Positions 1 to 11,408 of a stretch of DNA of 64,000 nt are shown here, in pieces; the stretch's first letter is position 1, and each line of letters begins with the position of its first letter. A model generated the notes under the pieces. The model was given only the letters and a program-made list of their open reading frames with translations. It was not told the origin of the DNA and did no database searches. The stretch is from positions 19,110,572 to 19,174,571 of the forward strand of contig NC_133286.1 of assembly GCF_005239225.2 (NCBI RefSeq), in the 5' to 3' direction. The DNA is from Populus alba. Its lineage: Eukaryota > Streptophyta > Magnoliopsida > Malpighiales > Salicaceae. The position numbers were made by a program, and so were the translations under genes.

Positions 1-2290
1 TGGACTAGTTGACAATATGATACTAAGAACAAGTGGCTTGGTTCGATAATTAAAACCAACCTAAGATGTGATCGAAGTTTCAAGAAATAAAGTCGGTCCA
101 TTGGAGCTGGCAATGCTTTTTTTACAATAAAAAATGATAAACTTATTAATTTTACAATCGACTTGTTGATATTAAAATATAAAATCTTTTGTGGACGCAA
201 CTTGTTGATTATGGTTGGCACCTTTCATTTTCTTATTTAAAAACAAAAGGACGCACCTTACTAGATTAATAATATAAAAGCGTAGAACTGTTAATTAAAA
301 AATAAAGTTAATTATAACCTAGTCCTCGTAGTTTAACCAACCAACCAATTAATCCTTATGTTTTTTAGAAATCAATATTTGAGTCCTGATCTCTCGATCT
401 ATTTATAGATCAATCCCTCTATCAATTCCATATTCCTTTTCAATTTATTTTTAATCTAGTAAATTTTTAAATTGAAGACGGTAAATTTGAATAAGTAAGA
501 TGGCCTTTTTGGTCAAGGGACTATTTAAATATTTTTAACCGGCCACAGGAAAAAAGTGTGGTATTTAAAAGATGCAAGATCTCGTCCATATGATTGGTTC
601 AGGAGATCCACGTGAGGTCACTAGGTTATGTCTTCTAGTTTTTACTTCCTCTTTTACTGATTCATTTTTTTTTTTTAAAACAGAACGTGGCTCCTTGACC
701 ATGCTCAGCCGATAAAGATGTTCGGAGGATATTTCAGGGCTGTTTGTGTCAGGTGTAACCGGAATTTCACGAGATTTTGATTTTTTTTTTTTAATTTTAA
801 ATTAATTTTTTATTAATATTTTTATATCATTTGAAAGGGCTATTGTTGGAATAGATTTTTAAAAATAATAATAAAAATATTATTTTCATGTGTTTTTAAA
901 ATAAAAAATATTTTAAAAAATTATCGTTACTGTTGCCACACCCTCGAGAATCCTCCCCTGTATATTTGATTTTAATAAAAAATTGTCAACAGATAATTTG
1001 CATTTCAAATTTTCTTGGCAGACTTGCCACACACACCCACATGAACACATGCATGTGAACGGCAGCATGTGTCACTTAAAATTCCAAGGTTATTGAATTA
1101 AATATTTGAGGAAACCAAAGCTTTTAGAAATCACAATTGACACCACTCCTTTCGTTTTCACGTTTTTTCTCCTACTCTGAATAATAATTGATGCTTTGGC
1201 TTCTTGTTGAGTCAATTATTCACCAAAAAATATTTATTTTTTAACCTCTCCTGGAACTCGAACCAACGTTATAAAGTGAAAAAAAAACACCCACAGTTCT
1301 CAATCCAAGACTTTGAGAGCAGCTATGCTTGTTTTTTTATTGACGTGCTCTTAAAAAAAAAAGCTACAAATAGAGTTGCTTATAAATTATTCCACATAGT
1401 TCATCAAAACAATAAATAATAGATTTTGTGAAAAAGATACAGTATTGCTAATTCAACTTAATTTAACTCTTGACTCGCGTTTTGATTGACTTTATAATTT
1501 AACTCGAGTTAATTTAAATTAATAAAATTAACTCTAGTTAACTTAATCTAGTTTTTTTTCGCAACAGGAGGGAATAGAATGCCCTAAATTTTAAATTCAT
1601 TTACCTAAAAGAAATAATAATAATAATAATAATTTGAAGTGTAACAAAGGACACAAATCCCACAAACATATTCACACATATGGCGGGCTTCATTATACTA
1701 ATAAAATCCAAACAGTCAAAATTCAAACCTCCGCGCATATTCTTATCATTTATCGGAGTCATTAATCCCCACATAGTCAATCAAAGAAAAGAGACAGCAA
1801 GGCCGTGCCACCTGGACTATGTTTCATTGGCTAGCTTTCGAGTTAGACACCGTTTGACATTACGTTTGTACCTGTGTTTCATCAAATTTTGATTATTTTT
1901 TTTTATTAAAATTAAGTGTGATTTGTATTTTTTAAATTGTTTTGATGTACTAATATTAAAAATAATTTTTAAAAAATAAAAAAATATCACTAACATGTTT
2001 TTTAACACGAAAAACTATTTGAAAAACAATTGCTACTTTCAAATACGCTCAAGTCTCCATCTTCTCTCTAAGAAGCCCTCGCATTATTTCCCCATGGTGG
2101 GAATCGCTCTATGATTCTTGCGTAACAGTTTGTCAAAAGGAGAAAAGTCAAGCTATTTGATCTTTACTTGAAAGCCCTTGTGTACTTGATTGGTTCTTTT
2201 ATACGATCCACTATAAAGATATCTCCATCATTGTCCAGTGCGCAGCCATCCATCAGTGTCAATGGTCGTCTCCTCCTTACTGAAGTTAGT
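1..2290. other. AT-rich intergenic DNA
   Basis: No supportable gene. Short open frames here lack family resemblance and have AT-rich, low-complexity composition. Two stretches (about 775-960 and 1840-2050) look like the AT-rich MITE-type element that recurs through the window: runs of T/A with a 'TTGATGTATTAAAAATAATTT'-like core in one orientation or the other, bounded by less AT-rich ends. An ATA/AAT microsatellite lies at about 1612-1634. Confidence 0.6.
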
Positions 2291-2369
2291 AAAAGTCATC
2301 CCTAACAGTGAAGTTACGTTAGCTCTAAGTTCCTACGAGTTTTATCGATAAATAATTAGTATCTTTGTA

Positions 2370-3770
2370 CCTTGCGGAACGCTTTGACTTCTTACACAAA
2401 TTTCACCGGTGACCGACCAGTTTCAGGATCGATGAGCTTGAGTTCCAAATGGGGAAGGAGGAACCCTACTGAGTTTTTCTTTGCAATGCCATGGCCTTTA
2501 CTAGGATCCCCATGAGTGAGTGTGATGCAGCTGTGCTCTGTCAGTCCATATGCCTGACCAAAAACAAGACTAGTAGCATTTCTTGGAAATAAATCATTCA
2601 ACAATCATGTCTAATTCACAACAATGGAGCATTTCTTGGACTTGGACGCCAGGGAACTTGTTTTCAAAGGCAGCGAGCAGCTCCGGGGCCAGTGGAGCTG
2701 CTGCCAGTTGGTGGCACAATTGGTGCAAAATTGACCTCCTGTGTGATCAACGTATTTAGAAATGTCCTGAGTTCAAACCTCCCCATCACCACTACTTTCC
2801 CCTTGTTCCTTACGGTGGCACAACATATTCCAGTGATACCATATGTGTGAAAGAAAGGAATTAGGCCCAGTGGGGCAACATGACCCACCGTTTCTGGGTC
2901 TACACTGAAGAGACTGGAGCACAAATTAGCCACCAGATTCCGATGGGTTAACATCACACCCTTTGACATCCCGGTGGTGCCTGACGAGAATGGAAGTGCA
3001 CATAGAACACTCTGGTGGACTTCCTCACGAGCAAGTATATCGCCAGAACGGTCAGCTGCGTCAAGCAGTTCATTCCAATTCATGGCAGTGCTAATGCACA
3101 TCTCACCCAGTACAATTATAGGTAGCCCTAGACCCTTCACCAGTATTCCCAAGACACCATTAAAAATTGAACTAAATTCGTGACATTACTGATTATAAGT
3201 ATAGCTATCAGTACACCCGGAGGATTGATCTAGAATCCGGGTGATCTGAAACCTTGATCAGATCTGAATAAAAAAAAATCTATGTTTGTAATTGATCTGG
3301 AAAAAATCATTTAATTCATCGAGCTAACCTAGAACTCGGATGACATGACGAAACCTGACTCCTCTATTTTTTTTTTTGTTTCCTTCAAGGTAGATACCCT
3401 TTACTTTTTTATATGTCCACATCTCAACAAATAATGTTGATTAGCACCGGAAAACACACCACCGGAAGCCATTATTCCTAGAGCTACAATGCCATATTCA
3501 GCAACGTTTGGGAGAGCTACAATCACCACATGTCCTTTTCTCAGGCCAAGAGACGTTAAGGCCCTGGCAAACCTCCTAGTGTCTCTAACAACCACTGCAT
3601 ATGCATGTCTTTCCTGTCACAGCCTCCACAAAAGCTACGTTGTCAAATTACAATTCAGCATCTTGGAGTACAAAATCAGGGAGTGTGATGTCCGGCACCA
3701 CCGGGACTGCTGGATGCTGGCTTCGGAAAACATGTTCCTCTTCTGCTGAGCATGGAATGGGAGTTTCCAT
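2370..3770 (-). pseudogene. ACOS5/4CL-like acyl-CoA synthetase pseudogene
   Basis: Minus-strand relic of an adenylate-forming acyl-CoA synthetase. Recognisable blocks in order: an N-terminal METPIP start at 3770; 'TSLGLRKGHVVIVALPNVAE' (near 3540); the AMP-binding signature LPFSSGTTGMSKGVMLTHRN (near 2950-3010); IPFFHTYGI (near 2855); and AYGLTEHSC with THGDPSKGHGIAKKNSVGF (about 2475-2560). It is broken in several ways: an in-frame TAA follows ...QDAEL near 3649, a 1-base frameshift lies near 3600, the coding sequence after SGANP is lost, a block after FAPIVPP is deleted (near 2700), and the C-terminal third is missing after a GEICVR-like remnant near 2400. From memory the blocks fit ACOS5 (4CL-like 1), the tapetal fatty acyl-CoA synthetase of sporopollenin synthesis, better than true 4CL. 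A diverged repeat appears to occupy 3190-3390. Not expected to encode an active enzyme. Confidence 0.85.
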
Positions 3771-3899
3771 GGTGGACAGGAGACAGGGGAGGAGGGAAAA
3801 ATCAAGTTGTGCTTCAAAGGAAGGTGAAATCGTACAAAAATTTGTGTGGTCATGTTTTGTGCATGGAATCAGAGAGTAATTAAGAGACAGGTGAGGGTG

Positions 3900-4840
3900 G
3901 GAGACTGACATGGGCTTAGGTTGGCAAGTGTTTGTTGGGTCATGACAGGATCACAGTATATGCAATCAATAGCCTTTCAGTATGCACCGATTTTTTACGA
4001 AGGAACATTATAGGATTCTGTATTATTTGAACTCAAAACTTTGTCCTTATTCAAACAGATTTTCAAGAATCTGATTCCTGTATTTAACAGAATAAAACAT
4101 GAGATTGAATCAAAAAGTGTGTGTTCTATCAATTTAGACAAGTAAAGCTACATTGATTTTTGCTTCTTATAAATAGTAAGAAATTGATAGAATAAAAAAT
4201 ATTTTCATTAAAAAAATTAAAGACAAGATTGAGAGAAAAATGAAATGAAAAAAAAGAAAAAAAGAAAAGGAAATTGCAAGGATAAAATCAAAATTCTTCC
4301 GATACGCCTCGTTCCACTTGCTTAACATTGCGCACTACATCGCGACCAACTTAAGCCTTTATCAATACTAAGCAATTCTTTCACGAATCTATCAAGCGAA
4401 ACGGGTCAGTTTTGTGACCTCAAGCCAAGCGAAACGGGTCAGTGTAATCGCAATGACTAGAAAAAAATCTACCGAAAGCCATCCCTCCGTCTCTAAAACA
4501 TAGCAAACATCTGTAACAGATCACCGGAAAATATTTTTGTTGATTAAAAAGTATTTTTTTTATTAATTTTTTTAATAGTAAACAAATATAAAAAAATTTA
4601 AAATATTATTTCCAAAAATAACTTTTTCAGAAAAGAAACGCACCCGCACCCTAACCCCAAATTTGATGCAATCTATAACGCGGATAAGGTATTTTAGGTT
4701 CTAAAATTTACAACACTAAACCCAGTGATTAGAGTGTTCGAGCATAATTATGTTTGTTTTTGCATGCAAAGCAAACATCTCTGGATCAACTTCACCTTAC
4801 AGATCAGTTTAAGCCCAGTTTTTCCTTTCCTCGTGGCCAG
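3900..4840. other. Intergenic DNA between the pseudogene and the receiver cluster
   Basis: No gene seen. It holds A-rich tracts (4190-4280) and an AT-rich MITE-like stretch (about 4520-4640). No conserved coding signal was found on either strand. Confidence 0.5.
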
Positions 4841-4844
4841 GTAG

Positions 4845-5070
4845 AAATAAATAAATAAATAAAATTTTAGATTTGCCTCAAGAATTCTACTCGGTTATTC
4901 AGTCCACCCTCTTTTATGTAAAGGCTTCCTACCAGTATCACCCGCAGTTGACCAATCACAACTTCTTAACAGAAATAACCGCTCTTGCAAACCACAAATT
5001 TGGCGCTTCTCTCTCATAGAATACTCATTCAGCTCTCTCTCACTCCCAAAGCAAGAACGGTAGTACATCA
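4845..5070 (+). promoter_or_regulatory. Promoter and 5' leader of receiver unit 1
   Basis: The block from about 4845 to the start codon is duplicated almost unchanged ahead of unit 2 (about 8145-8371), including GGTTATTCAGTCCACCCT, a TATA-like TTTATGTAAA at about 4914-4923, and the leader AACCGCTCTTGCAAACCACA. Conservation across the duplication and the TATA position about 150 bases before the ATG support a core promoter. In unit 2 the same site reads CTATATAAAG (8211-8220), a better TATA box. Confidence 0.6.
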
Positions 5071-6972
5071 ATGGCTGCCAGAGATAACACTCAAATTGAG
5101 CTTGAATGTAAGATGCTATTTTCAGAATTGGATCATTTCATTGCAAAATCACAAGAAAAGAGTGATCGCAGCTCCAAAGAAATCATTGCTGCCAAGTTCT
5201 TCAAGATAGAAGTTGAAGCATCAGTTATTGCAAGAAACAATCTTGATCAAGAAGTAAGGGCCAAGATTGATAAAGCAAGGCAATGGCTGAATCAGAAGAT
5301 GGATGAATTCAAGACAAAAGAAGGTAGTCATGAGGATATAGGGCTGATTGCTGCATCGCCGATTTCAAGCAACTCCAAGCTGAATTTCTTTCAGTGCTTG
5401 CCTTCTGATCCGGAAGCAATGGCTGCAGACCACCGTAAGTCTAGTCTTCAAGGAGGCACTGAGCAACTGATGAGTTCTGCTCTTGGCATTTCGGAGGATA
5501 CATTGCCTGGTTCTTGGAATCCCTTACCTGAGGAAATTGAGCCGGTCAAGGCTGCTGTATGTGAATGCTTGGACAAGGCCAGGTAGCTCCATACATGTAC
5601 CTCAGAATTTTTATTTTGTTTTCTTGTTTAGTTCAGGGTCATATTTGAGCTTCTTTTGTTAGTATTTTTTTTTCTTTTTTCTAGAAATGCACCAACTTTT
5701 TTACTTTGATCCAGATGAAACCATGTTCCACATATTCTTCTTGTAAATTTTGCACTCTATACACGAACTTTAGAAATGTTTATCTTATTTTTTGGCTAGA
5801 GTAGAAATGTCTTTCTCACCCAATCTCTCTTTCTCTCAGAGTCACGAAGAGATTAATTCGTTCATCAATGGCTGGCGAAGATAATGCTCAAATTGATCCA
5901 GAAATTCAGAATCTTGTTAAGAAACTAGATGAGTGCATTGCAAAGTTTGATCAAAAGAGGCAGGTTTTACAGAACGCAATTGAGTCAGAAACCGAAGCAC
6001 TCAAGAAAGATCAAAATGAAACCAGGGAACTAAGGTTGAATCTTCTTCAAGATTATGGTGCTACGAGCAGCAACATTGAAGCCGGAAGCCGGAAGATTGC
6101 TAATGTGAAGCAATGGCTGAATCAGAAGGCACTGATCAGTGGTGACACTAGTGGAGACCATGACCAGGGGCAAGTGTATTTGCTCTTAAATAATAATTGT
6201 TTACAGTGAATTATATTAAAAATCATAATATTTTCAGTCTTTTCTATGTTTCCAGCAATAGTTACTCTGTGCTTATTGTTGATGATGATCGTAATGCTCG
6301 AGACACCATTCAGAGATACACGATGCCAGTTGGGACAGAAAAGCATCGTGCAATGGAATTTCAAGAGGCGAAGAATGGGAAAGAAGCTGTTTATCTTCAT
6401 CTTGCCGGGGCTTCTTTTGATCTCATTATAATGGACAATCAAATGCCCGTCATGACTGGAATTCAGGTATTTATTTTTTGACCAGCTTCAACTTATTATT
6501 ATTATTATCATGGACATTGTTCATATTCTAGGGCTTCTTTTGATCTCATTGCAGTTTTTTGGATAAAATTGGAATAAAGAAAGCTTCTTCTTTGTTTTCT
6601 TGATAAATCATATGATATAGTGATAGTTTTTAAGAATCACCAACTTGGTGAAATAACTTTCAGTCTGCAAAATCTGAAATTGAAAGTTGACCCATCATGA
6701 TTCTGAGGCCATTTTGGTCCAGTCTTGAAGCATAAAATTGTAAATTTCGTTCACTGTATAAAATCTTCAACTGGCAATTAATGTCGTGATATACATTTTA
6801 TATGATATTTACATCTGTTCCTGATCATATACATATATGTCAGGCAACACAGCTGCTACGTAAGATGGGTGTTAAGAGTCCGATTATAGGTGTCACGTCT
6901 GAGTCTGACCACCAAGCTTTCATCGACGCTGGCGCCGACGAATGCCTTAAAATGCCACCGGATACTGCATAG
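5071..6972 (+). CDS. Coiled-coil protein with type-C response-regulator receiver (unit 1)
   Basis: Four exons: 5071-5582, 5840-6169, 6256-6466, 6844-6972; 393 residues. Exon 1 (residues 1-171) carries a charged, heptad-like helical block ending near RQWLNQK and then a Ser/Pro-rich linker. Exon 2 repeats a related block (begins MAGEDN, ends VKQWLNQK). Exons 3-4 encode a receiver closest, from memory, to type-C regulators such as ARR22/ARR24: acidic pair D290 D291 in LIVDDD, phospho-acceptor D341 in LIIMDNQMP, T369 in IIGVTSES. The usual conserved Lys of the 'KP' motif is displaced: the sequence is CLKMP (K387, M388). Exon phases close perfectly, but only if intron 2 uses a GC donor (6170). Type-C receivers take part in His-Asp phosphorelay, often as phosphohistidine phosphatases. 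The coiled coils suggest oligomerisation (inference). The start was chosen at ATG 5071, conserved in units 1-3. Confidence 0.85.
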
Positions 6973-8140
6973 ATCACTGCATTCCTTCCTAATTCCAACA
7001 AGCAAAGAAGGGCTGATGCATCACAAGCTTGAGAGTATCTGGGTCTCCTTCGTCTGTGTTCGTTTTTTTTTCCTTTGTCCTTTGATGTAGAGATGAACTT
7101 AACCAATATCTGGTTCTTGCATCTTTTCTTTTCCCTGGCTAATTCGTGGTGTTAATAAAGGTGGCCGGGCCAAACTTATTTAACTTGCACCTAGTTTTTC
7201 TTTAAATTCGACAAAAGCCGAGTTGTCAAATCACTATGCTATCTACCACGTTTAACTTGATTAAATAATATTGTTGAAAATTTTACTGTGACAATAAATT
7301 GGCACTCAAACTGAAAATCTAAACAAAATTATTAATTATAAATTAAGTATTTTCAAATATTTAAGAAATATATATTTTTTATATTTATAAGTGGAGTCGT
7401 GGATACATTTCATTTAGTAAGTGAGAACAATCTTTATTTTATAAAATATTATTAATAAATATATCTTATTTATTATTAAAATCTTAAATATTGCCTTAAA
7501 TTATTATCCTTGAGAATAAATTTTATACAAGTTTTATACAAAGAATATATAGCAAGCATGATAAAAGTTAAAAAAAGAAGCAAAATAAAAACTTAGTTTA
7601 AATATATTTTTTAGTGTTAAATGTAAATCTTTATATCCTACTTGATAGCATTAATTAAAATGAATGCATACACTTTAATTTATATATATATATTTTAAAA
7701 TAATTAATAAAATAATTTTAAAAATTCACTCAAAATTAAAACTGATAAATCCGAATTCTGTATGGACTGATTAATTATTTGAGTATACCAAATTAATTGG
7801 TTGGCTGCTTGTTTATTTATGATGAACATCTAGAAATTATATAGAAATCAATTAAATGATTAGCTTGATCAATTTGAACATATTAACTATTTTAGCCACC
7901 AATAAAATTATAACAACTATAAACACTAATTAATATATATTTCTCGCTTGCTAAATTGTAAATCTTATAAAAAAATCCAAACATATATCATATATTTTAT
8001 ATAAGCTATTTTAAAAACAAAATAACTTCACAATCATCCATAATTACTTGTACTCATATTTATGCAATCAAATTTTCATAATATTGCATAAGAATATATA
8101 TTCTCACAGCACTTAAAACTTTCTAGTATTTCAAGTGCTA
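6973..8140. other. AT-rich spacer between units 1 and 2
   Basis: The first 150 bases resemble the 3' UTR of unit 2 (ACAAGCTTGAGAGTATCTG, TCCTTTGATGTAGAGATGAA). From about 7150 onward the DNA is very AT-rich with no coding signal. Confidence 0.55.
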
Positions 8141-8144
8141 TCTA

Positions 8145-8371
8145 CCAGAAATAAATAAAATTTTTAGAATTGCCTCAAGAATTCTACTCGGTTATTCAGT
8201 CCACCCTGTTCTATATAAAGGCTATCTACCAGTATCACTCGCATGTGACAAATCACAACTTCTTAACAGAAATAACCGCTCTTGCAAACCACAAATTTGG
8301 CGCTTCTCTCTCATAGAATACCCTCTCCTTCCCTCGCTCTCTCTCTCCCCTAAAGCAAGAACAGTGCATCA
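8145..8371 (+). promoter_or_regulatory. Promoter and leader of receiver unit 2 (duplicate of unit 1 promoter)
   Basis: Near-copy of the block ahead of unit 1. TATA box CTATATAAAG at 8211-8220 follows the shared GTCCACCCT; a CT-rich leader (8324-8350) precedes ATG 8372. The retained promoter suggests unit 2 is transcribed like unit 1. Confidence 0.65.
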
Positions 8372-10124
8372 ATGGCTGACAGAGATAACACTCAAATTGA
8401 GCTTGAAAGTAAGATGCTATTTTCAGAATTGGATCATTTCCTTGCAAAATCACAAGAAAAGAGTGATCGCTGCTTCAAAGAAATCATTGCTGCCAAGTCC
8501 TTCAAGATAGAAATTGAAGCATGGGTTATCACAAGAAACAATCTTGATCAAGAAGTAAGGGCCAAGATTGATAAAGCAAGGCAATGGCTGAATCAGAAGG
8601 TGGATGAATTCAAGACAAAAGAAGGTAGTCATGAGGATACAGGGCTGATTGCTGCATCGCCGATTTCAAGCAACTCCAAGTTGAATTTCTTTCCGTGCTT
8701 GCCTTCTGATCCGGAAGCAATGGCTGCAGACCACCGTAAGTCTAGTCTTCAAGGAGGCACTGAGCAACTGATGAGTTCTGCTCTTGGCATTTCGGAGGAT
8801 ACATTGCCTGGTTCTTGGAATCCCTTACCTGAGGAAATTGAGCGGGTCAAGGCTTCTGTACGTGAAGGCTTGGACAAGGCCAGGTAGTTCCTTGTATTTC
8901 TTGAATCTTGTAAAAATCTTGTATATTTTTACTAGAGCAATAATTAATTTGCATTAAAAAAAAAAACAGGGAACGTTCATTCGTTTATAAAGAAGCCTTG
9001 TCCGATTTGGATAAGTTTTTATCAAAAAGTTTACCATCAAAGACAACTGATATGGCTGACGAAGATTACACTCAGATTGATCCAGAAATCCAGAATCTAG
9101 TTAAGAAACTAGATGAGTGCATTGCAAAGATTGATCAAAAGAGGCAGGTTTTAGAGAATGCAATTGAGTCAGAAATCGAAGCACTCAAGAAAGATCAAAA
9201 TGAAACCAGGAAACTAAGGTTGAATCTTCTTCACGAATCTGGTGCTACGAGCAGCAAAATTGAAGCTGGAAGCCGGAAGGTTGCTAATGTGAAGCAATGG
9301 CTGAATCAGAAGGCACTGATCAGTGGTGACACTAGTGGAGACCATGATCAGGGGTATGTGTGTTTGCTCTTAAACAATGATTGTTTACCTAGAATTATAT
9401 TAAAGATCATAATATTTTCAGTCTTTTCTATGTTTCCAGCAATATTTACTCTGTGCTTATTGTTCATGATGATCGTGATGCTCGAGACACCATTTGGAGA
9501 TACGTGATGGTAGTTGGGACAGAAAAGCAGTTTACATTGGAATTTCAAGAGGCGAAGAATGGGAAAGAAGCTGTTTATCTTCATCTTGCTGGGGCTTCTT
9601 TTGATCTCATTATTATGGACGATCAAATGCCCATCATGACTGGAATTCAGGTATGTGTCTTTTGACCAATATTGTAGGCTTTTGATAAAATTGGAATGAA
9701 GAAATTTTCTTGATAACTCATGATATAGTGACATATAATTTTCAAGAACCATTAACTTGGTAGAGTGGAAAGTAAACAACTGTAAGTCTGCAAAATCTGA
9801 TCTTGATCTTGATGAAATACATAGGAACTCAATGAAATCGACAGTTGATCCATCATCATTCTGAGGCCATTTTGGTCCAGTCTTGAAGCATAAAATTGTA
9901 AATTTCGTTCCCTGTATAAAATCTTCAACTGCCAATAAATGTCATGATATACATTTTATATGATATTTACATCTGTTCCTGATCATATATGTCAGGCAAC
10001 ACAGCTGCTACGTAAGATGGGTGTTAAGAGTCAGATTATAGGTTTCGCTTCTGAGTCTGTCCAACAAGCTTTTATCGACGCTGGCGCCGACGAATGCCTC
10101 AAAATGCCACTGGATAGTGAATAG
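8372..10124 (+). CDS. Coiled-coil protein with altered type-C receiver (unit 2)
   Basis: Four exons: 8372-8883, 8970-9353, 9440-9650, 9996-10124; 411 residues. Exon 1 differs from unit 1 at about 16 of 171 positions, so the duplication is recent. Exon 2 is 54 bases longer at its 5' end than in unit 1 (adds about 18 residues before MADEDYTQ). Intron 2 has a normal GT donor (9354). The receiver keeps the phospho-acceptor D359 in IIMDDQMP and the second acidic residue D309, but the first acidic residue is H308 (LIVHDD), and the conserved Thr is A387 (IIGFASES). As in unit 1, the Lys motif reads CLKMP. These changes affect Mg binding and the phosphorylation-coupled switch in known receivers, so this may be a weak or pseudo-receiver (inference). 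The frame is open throughout, so it is not an obvious pseudogene. Confidence 0.85.
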
Positions 10125-10690
10125 ATCACTGCATTCCCTAATTCCAACAAGCAAAGAAGGGTTGATGCATCACAAGCTTGAGAGTATCTGAGTCTCCTTG
10201 GTCCGTGTTGGTTTTTTTTTTTTTTTTTTCCTTTGTCCTTTGATGTAGAGATGAATAAAGTTTCTGACTACCTTGTGATTCTAAAAGAGAAAATAGTTGT
10301 AAGAACTAATAATCGCTGTGCTTCAAGATGAATATGGAAGTGTTGCTTGCAAAAAAGCATAGTAAATGGAATGGAATGGTAGAAATTGTTAGAACTTGTT
10401 TTCACGTTTTTGTTCTGATGTTGATCATTCAGCTTCGTAACTGGTCATTGCATGCTTAGATTTAGGCATTGTGATCCTTCAGCTTCTTAACTGTTCATTG
10501 CATGCTTACAACTAACCAGTTACTTCTCTATTCTTCCTCCTTGGGGTTTGGTTTTGGAAAAAATGACATTATTGACTTGTGAGTCCATGGTGTTTATATG
10601 TAGCCGAAGAAGAGAGCTAACTGAGTTCATTCCTCATTAGACAAGAAAAAAACAAAATTTACAAATCACAAAACGTGATTTCAACTGTAA
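10125..10690. other. 3' flank of unit 2 and spacer
   Basis: Begins with the unit-2 3' UTR (poly-T run near 10210-10228). A degenerate tandem duplication of about 47 bases lies at about 10424-10507 (CATTCAGCTTCGTAACTGG versus CCTTCAGCTTCTTAACTGT, each followed by TTCATTGCATGCTTA or similar). No gene seen. Confidence 0.5.
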
Positions 10691-10694
10691 AAAC

Positions 10695-10765
10695 ATAACA
10701 GTACCTAAGTTACACAGTCCACCCTGTTTTATATAACGTTTTCTACCGAGCATCACCAGCATGCG
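10695..10765 (+). promoter_or_regulatory. Orphaned copy of the cluster promoter
   Basis: CAGTCCACCCTGTTTTATATA followed by TTTTCTACCGAGCATCACC matches the TATA region of units 1 and 2. The matching leader lies about 530 bases further on (from about 11305), so unrelated DNA has been inserted between core promoter and leader of unit 3. Confidence 0.6.
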
Positions 10766-11304
10766 AGGTGGAATGTTGTGATTTGACTTCAAGCGAAGTC
10801 TTCCGATCCTCAAAAGATCAGCGGGTTTCCGAGGATTTCGACGCTGACCCAAATATACAGCTCCTTTTCAGCATTTTTCTCAAGAGAAGTCTTCATTCAA
10901 TATTTTGTACCTCTTGAGGAATTGCTTCCGCAATGGCTCTCAGTGATGATTGCCAGCTCCTTTATGGAATTTTTCTTGGTTTCATAGTATAGATGCAGAA
11001 ACACATCCATTCCACTTTCATAATAAAACTGAGAGGAATATGGAGAATCAGAAAGTGGTGTTTATAAGAAAGAGTGTGGTGAGAGGACATAGGGAAATGA
11101 AGCTTTTAGAAATTTTACCTTCTCTGTTTGTCTGCTATGAGCTTTGTTGGTTTCACAATTGAGTTGCCTCTTCACATAAAATGCTTATTTATGTTCTTCA
11201 GCTTCATTGATGATCTGTTGTCCACAAGATTGAAGCATTTTTCCTGCATCCAATATAAAATGTTTATCCACGTACAACCATAAGGAGAATATATGTCCAT
11301 AATC
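10766..11304. other. Insertion splitting the unit 3 promoter from its leader
   Basis: Absent from units 1 and 2 at the same place. No terminal repeats or coding domain recognised; a short open frame here has no family resemblance. Origin unknown. Confidence 0.5.
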
Positions 11305-11408
11305 TACAACTTCTTAACAGAAATAGCCGCTTTTGTAAGCCACAAATTTGGCGCTTCTCTCTCATATAATACTCATTCAGCCCTCTCTCTCACTCCCAAA
11401 GCAAGAAC

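Noticed and set aside
8998..9507. Separate gene starting at 8998.
   Set aside because: The first codon is TTG, and an acceptor at 8967-8969 joins this frame in phase with exon 1, so it is exon 2 of unit 2.
9348..9935. 195-residue minus-strand open frame.
   Set aside because: It is the antisense of the unit 2 receiver exon and intron; the plus-strand frame carries the conserved receiver motifs.
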